A stretch of DNA of 32,330 nucleotides from Candidatus Altarchaeum sp. (GTDB lineage: Archaea; Altiarchaeota; Altiarchaeia; Altiarchaeales; Altiarchaeaceae), in NCBI GenBank assembly GCA_018260615.1, contig JAGWDQ010000094.1:1-32330 (forward strand), written 5' to 3'. The translations under genes and the position numbers were made by a program. The notes below the pieces were generated by a model. That model saw only the letters and a list, made by a program, of their open reading frames with translations. It was not told the DNA's origin and did no database searches. This document shows, in pieces, positions 23,501 through 29,500 of this stretch; the stretch's first letter is position 1, and the number at the start of each line of letters is the position of its first letter.

Positions 23501-26500
23501 CAAAAACTTTAGATCCGCAAAACAAAATATGTTATAATGTTCAAAATATGTCAGTAACATTAAGAGTAGAAGTCATAAGTCAGGATCCAAGAGCAAAAGC
23601 ATACAATATAAATGTAACTGATGAGATTACTGCTCAATTTACAGATTATGTTTCCGGCTCAGGAATTATATGTGATCCAAACTGTCATACATTAGAACCA
23701 AATAAGACCAATAATGCAACTGGATTTGTATTAAACTGGAACACAAATAAGGAGTTAAGGACAGATAACTATTTTGAACTGAAATTTACTTTGAATTCAA
23801 GCAATGAAGAAACAGTTAGAGATACGGCATTCGTTGAATTTGTAAATGCAAGTGTTAATGGAACCTACTTTAAAGAAAATTCAACAGAAAAATCATACCT
23901 TACAAAGAATTGCACACTCGCAGTAACAAAAACAGGAAAGGACAGAGTAAAACCATGTGAAAATGCAACATTCAATATAACGATTTACAATGAAGGAAGT
24001 GAAGTTATGAGGGATGTGTACTTTAGAGATACATTCCCGTCTAAATGGACTTATGTGAGTTCAAGTGACGCATCAGATTCAAGAATAACATGCAATACAT
24101 CAACAATTTCATCAGGATATGTTGATTGTGAATTAGATCAGTTAGTGCCTGGTGAAAGTCATTCATGGGCAATCATACTAAAACCAGATACTACACAAGG
24201 AGTTGATACAGGAATAGAGCAGACAAATGTTTTGGGCGTAGATGCAATTGGAGTTACTTCAAATAATACTTATCATGATGGTACAAAGAAAACAGTAATA
24301 GTTGATAAGACAGAAGCAGGATTATATAAAGAAATTTTAGACACGCAAGCGGATTATGGAGATAATATCAGAGTAAGGATAACAGTAAGTAATAAAGGAA
24401 ATTCAACAATAACATTAACAAAGATTATTGATACAATTCCTGCAAATTTCAACATTTCACTGCCATCGGGTTCAAGTTGCAGTCTTTCTTCACAGGACAT
24501 ATCTACCTTAAGGACATTAACCTGCACTTATGATGTTAAAATTAATGCGTCCGGAACAACAGGAGATAGTTATGAGTTTATCTATAACATTATTCCAACC
24601 TCAAATTTAAGTATATTGACGGATAAAGAAACATATTACTTAAACGCAGCAACAGTAACGACAAAAGACGAATGTAATAACGAAACAACCGACTTAACAA
24701 CAACACCCGCACAGTCAATAACTGTTTATCCGCCGATATTAAAAGCAAGCAAGAGTGCAAATAAGATACAGCTTGAGCTGGGAGAAACATTAACTTATAC
24801 TATAACGATAAAGAACGAACAGACAAATGCAAAAGGAACTGCTTATAATGTAATTGTTTCAGATAATATTCCCTCAAACTTTGAGTATATTAATGCCACA
24901 TTGGATGGAAATCCAATACCAAATTTAAGTTCAAATCCATACACATTTAATGTCGGTAAATTTACTCCCTCAACAACAAGGTCTCTTGTAATAACCGTAA
25001 GAGCAATTTCTTCCGGAGATACAATAAATTTTGCAACTATTAACGGAACTTATGGAGATAACAGCAGTATTTCATCAAAGGACTCAAACAATGTTTCTGT
25101 TAAGGTTTTAGGAGCGCCGCAAATGTCTGTTAGTAAGGAACAGAATGTGACAAGCAGTGTAGAACCAGGGGAATTAATTAAATACACAATAACAGTTAAT
25201 AATTTACAAAATGTTACATCTTATAATGTTAATATAACCGATCAAATTCCGCAATATACTGACTTTAACCGCACTAACGATACTGCTTGTACATATAATT
25301 CATCAACAGGAATAGTTAATTGTACAAAGGCACAAATGCTGGGCTTGGAGATATGGAATATTGAAATTGTGGTTAAAGTTACAAGTAATGCTACATCAGT
25401 AACAAATACCGCAAATTTAACATGGATGGATGGGTTAAATAATAATTTCAGTACTACAAATACAACGACGCCAATTAATGTTAAACATCCGAATGTAACA
25501 ATAAGTAAAGAAATTAAGACGCCTGTAAAAAGTTTCTACGCACCAGGAGATGCAATTATTTATCAGGTAAATATTAAAAATATAGGGGACGGAACTGCAT
25601 ACAATGTAAATGTTACAGATACAATTCCATCAGGATTAATTTACAACACCTCATCTGGACTTACAGCTGTTCAACCAACGATAAGCTATACTTCAACAGA
25701 AATTACTTTGTTCTTTGACAAAATTGGAGTGGGACAAACAGGAGATACTTTAATTTACTTTATTGTTAACACAACCGCAACTGATACATCTTTGAACAAT
25801 ACCGTAAATGTAACATATAAAGATGGTTACGGAAAAGAATTTAATGCGAGCAATTCAACATCAAATGCAAATCAAACAACAATTTGTCATCCAAATGTTT
25901 CAATAAGCATAAATGCAAATCCATCAACGACATTCTATCAAGGACCGGAAATTTTATTCACGATAAATGTTGATCTGTTAACACTATGTTCAGCACACGA
26001 TGTTGAAATTTGCGTAACATTGCCTGATGAAGTTAACTTTATTGCAGGTTCTGCGAGTCCGCAGCAATCAAGCATATCCCCGTTATGTTTCAGTTTAGGC
26101 GATATTTCAGGAGATGCAGCAATAACATTTAACGGAAAAGCAAAGAATGTATCAGCAATAACAATAAGAAATGTCACAATTAACGGAACATTCAATGATG
26201 GAATTAATACACCATTTAACACAAGTGATAATCGCACAGAAGTAACAATATTGCCTCCACCAGATGTTTATGTTGAAAAATCATGGACGCCAAACAGAAA
26301 TTCACCTGATTTCTTTGAACCGGGAGAAACAGTAAATATAACTTTAACAGTAAAGAACAATGGAGATAATGCAATAAATGTGACAACATTAACAGACAAC
26401 CACACACAATATTTGGAAATTTTAAGGACAATTTCTGTAACGGGACCATCAGGAGCAATTAGTTACACAGAAGTTTCAAATACATCAACGAACTACACAA

Positions 26501-29500
26501 TCAGCATTACCCCAACAGTTCTGAATAAAGGACAACAAATTGTTTGGGTTATTGAGGCAAAGATAAAGAAAGAAGCAGTTAATGATTTAGCAAATGCTGG
26601 AACAGATGCAGGAATTGCTTGTTATGTGCCTTTAGTTGAAAATGCAAACCAAACATGCACAATTCCAATTCCAGCGACAATTCCAACACAAGAGCCGGCA
26701 TTTAAGGTAGAGAAGCGCGACGTAACAGGAGGATCAGGAAAATCACCATACAATATAGGAGAAAATGTTACTTATGAAATCAGTGTTTATGCGATAAATC
26801 CGTCAACAAATTCAAGACCTGTTTTAAATGTATTTATCAATGATACTTTGCCAGAGGGCTTTACTTATGTGAGTAATTCGGCAATATGTAATAATACACA
26901 ATGCATTCCGACAATAGACGGAAGTAATCTCATATTTGGACCATTTAACATAACTAACGATGCAAGCAATAAATTTGTAATTAAATTTAATGCAACGATT
27001 GGAAAGAATGCATCAACTCCATCAAAGAATTTGGCAACAGGTAAAGGGGAGGATTATGCAGGAAATGAAGTTAATAACACTGCGCCGGACGGAGAAGCAT
27101 CGGTAAATGTATTAGTTCCACAGCCAGTTATGAATATAGAAAAAGATGTTCCACCGAAGTCATATATAGATACCAATGTTACAGTTATATTGAAAGTAAC
27201 AAACGGAGGCGGAACAAGTGAGGCAACCGCTTACAATGTTTCAGTAAAGGATATTCTTCCATCTGAAATTAATTATGTCGCTGGAACATCACAAATAACA
27301 TTGCCGAATGGAACAATTATAAGTCAGGACCCGGTAATTGGTGGAAATATATTAACATGGCAATACTTTACAATTCCATCAGCAGCGTCAGGAAACAATT
27401 CATTAACAATAGAATTTAAAGTCACTTCAAGTACAACAGGAACATTCACAAATGTTGCTAATGTAACTGCTTTGGATGTTACTGATAAGTTATGTTCCGC
27501 ATGTAATAAGAGCGATACTAAAGAAATGTTCTTTGGAATGTCAAATCTGACAGTTATACCTACAAATAACATTGCTACAACACCTTGTAAAGATGCAGAA
27601 ACAAATATAACAATAACAAATAAAGGAAACAATTTAACAAATGTAAATCTAACTATTGAAGTTCCAACTGGTTGGAGCATAGTTAATTTAACAGGGGATA
27701 ATGCATCTAAGATATCTGGTAATATGTGGACACTTTCAGATCTTCCGACAAATTCAAGCATCACATTGACATTGACTGTGAAAGCAAATTCCTCAACAGC
27801 ACTTGATTCCGAAAATATAAATGTAAGAGTTGATGGCTTTGATGTTATAAAGAACGGCACGGTTACAGAGACCACTATAATTAAGGCAAACTATATAAAA
27901 CCAAGTCCACAATTGAACAAGGTGATGCCGCAGGCAGCATCGGAAGTTGAACCAGGAGATATAATACAAATATGTATGGTTATAACAAATCCACAATCAG
28001 GAAGCGCACCATTTATGGTAACGAATATCAGCGATAAGATTCCGGATGGATTTGAATTGGTTGTTGGAAGTAGTACAGGTTGTACCTTCTACGATAACGA
28101 TACTGGAGGATATGCAGAATGTACTCCGAATGTGCACCTTAACAAAGGTCAAAACTGGCAGGCGTGTTACAGCATAAAGGCAACATCAAATGTTCCAAAT
28201 CCGATAATTTATAAGGTCGCAAATGTAACATTTGAGGATGATTGTGGAAATGGACAAGCAAGCTCAGCACCAATAAACGACAATCAAGGTCCGTACGACG
28301 GAACATTCTACAAACCATCATTATCAGCAACAAAGTCAATTTCGCCATCAAAACAAACATTTATCGCAGGAGCAGACACAATAACTTACAATATAACAAT
28401 AACAAATGCAAATCAACCGAAAGGAACCGCACATAATGTTACAATAACAGATACAATTCCAGAATATCTGAACTGCTCAACATCTCCTGCAACAATTGAC
28501 AACAAGGCATCCGGCTTAAATAACGCAACATACACATGGAAATTTGATAACATAAGTCCAAATGATGCAGAGACAATAACCTTAACTTGCCAGATTTTAC
28601 CGCCTGCAAACGGAACAGCAAATTTCACGAATGTTGCGTTCGTTAATTACACAGATGGTTATGGAACTCCACAGGATCCGAAGAATGGAACTGCATCACA
28701 AATCACTATTTACGGTGTTTCCACTTTACAAATCACAAAAGTAGAGTTCAATGTAACACAATCAATGGAACCAGGAGATGTTTATATTTACACTTTAAGA
28801 GCAACAAATACAGGTACGGCGCCAGCGTATAATTTAATTATAAACGATACATTGGACACCTGTGTAGAAATACAAGGCATAACAAATTCAACAAACGAAA
28901 CAACTGCTGTTATGAATGGAGGTTGCATAAACAATGTCTGTCAGTGGGATTTAAGTAAATTATCAGAAGGTAATTACTGGGAAGTAAACATTACAGTTAA
29001 GATAACCTCAAACTGTACGACAATTCCAATAAACACAGCAAATCTTAAATATGCAGCAGCAAATGGCACAGAATACTCAACAAATAGAAGTACTCAGCAG
29101 CCAATCATAGTTCATCATCCAAATGTAACAATAAGTAAAGAAATTAAGACACCTGTAAAAAGTTTCTACGCACCAGGAGATGCAATTATTTATCAGGTAA
29201 ATATTAAAAATATAGGGGACGGAACTGCATACAATGTAAATGTTACAGATACAATTCCATCAGGATTAATTTACAACACCTCATCTGGACTTACAGCTGT
29301 TCAACCAACGATAAGCTATACTTCAACAGAAATTACTTTGTTCTTTGACAAAATTGGAGTGGGACAAACAGGAGATACTTTAATTTACTTTATTGTTAAC
29401 ACAACCGCAACTGATACATCTTTGAACAATACCGTAAATGTAACATATAAAGATGGTTACGGAAAAGAATTTAATGCGAGCAATTCAACATCAAATGCAA

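Noticed and set aside
27324..27875. 183-codon minus-strand open frame, with an identical twin at 30954-31505
   Set aside because: It is antisense to well-conserved DUF11 domains of the giant gene, has no family similarity or start context, and is duplicated only because the underlying 3,630-bp unit is. It is a by-product of the codon use on the other strand.
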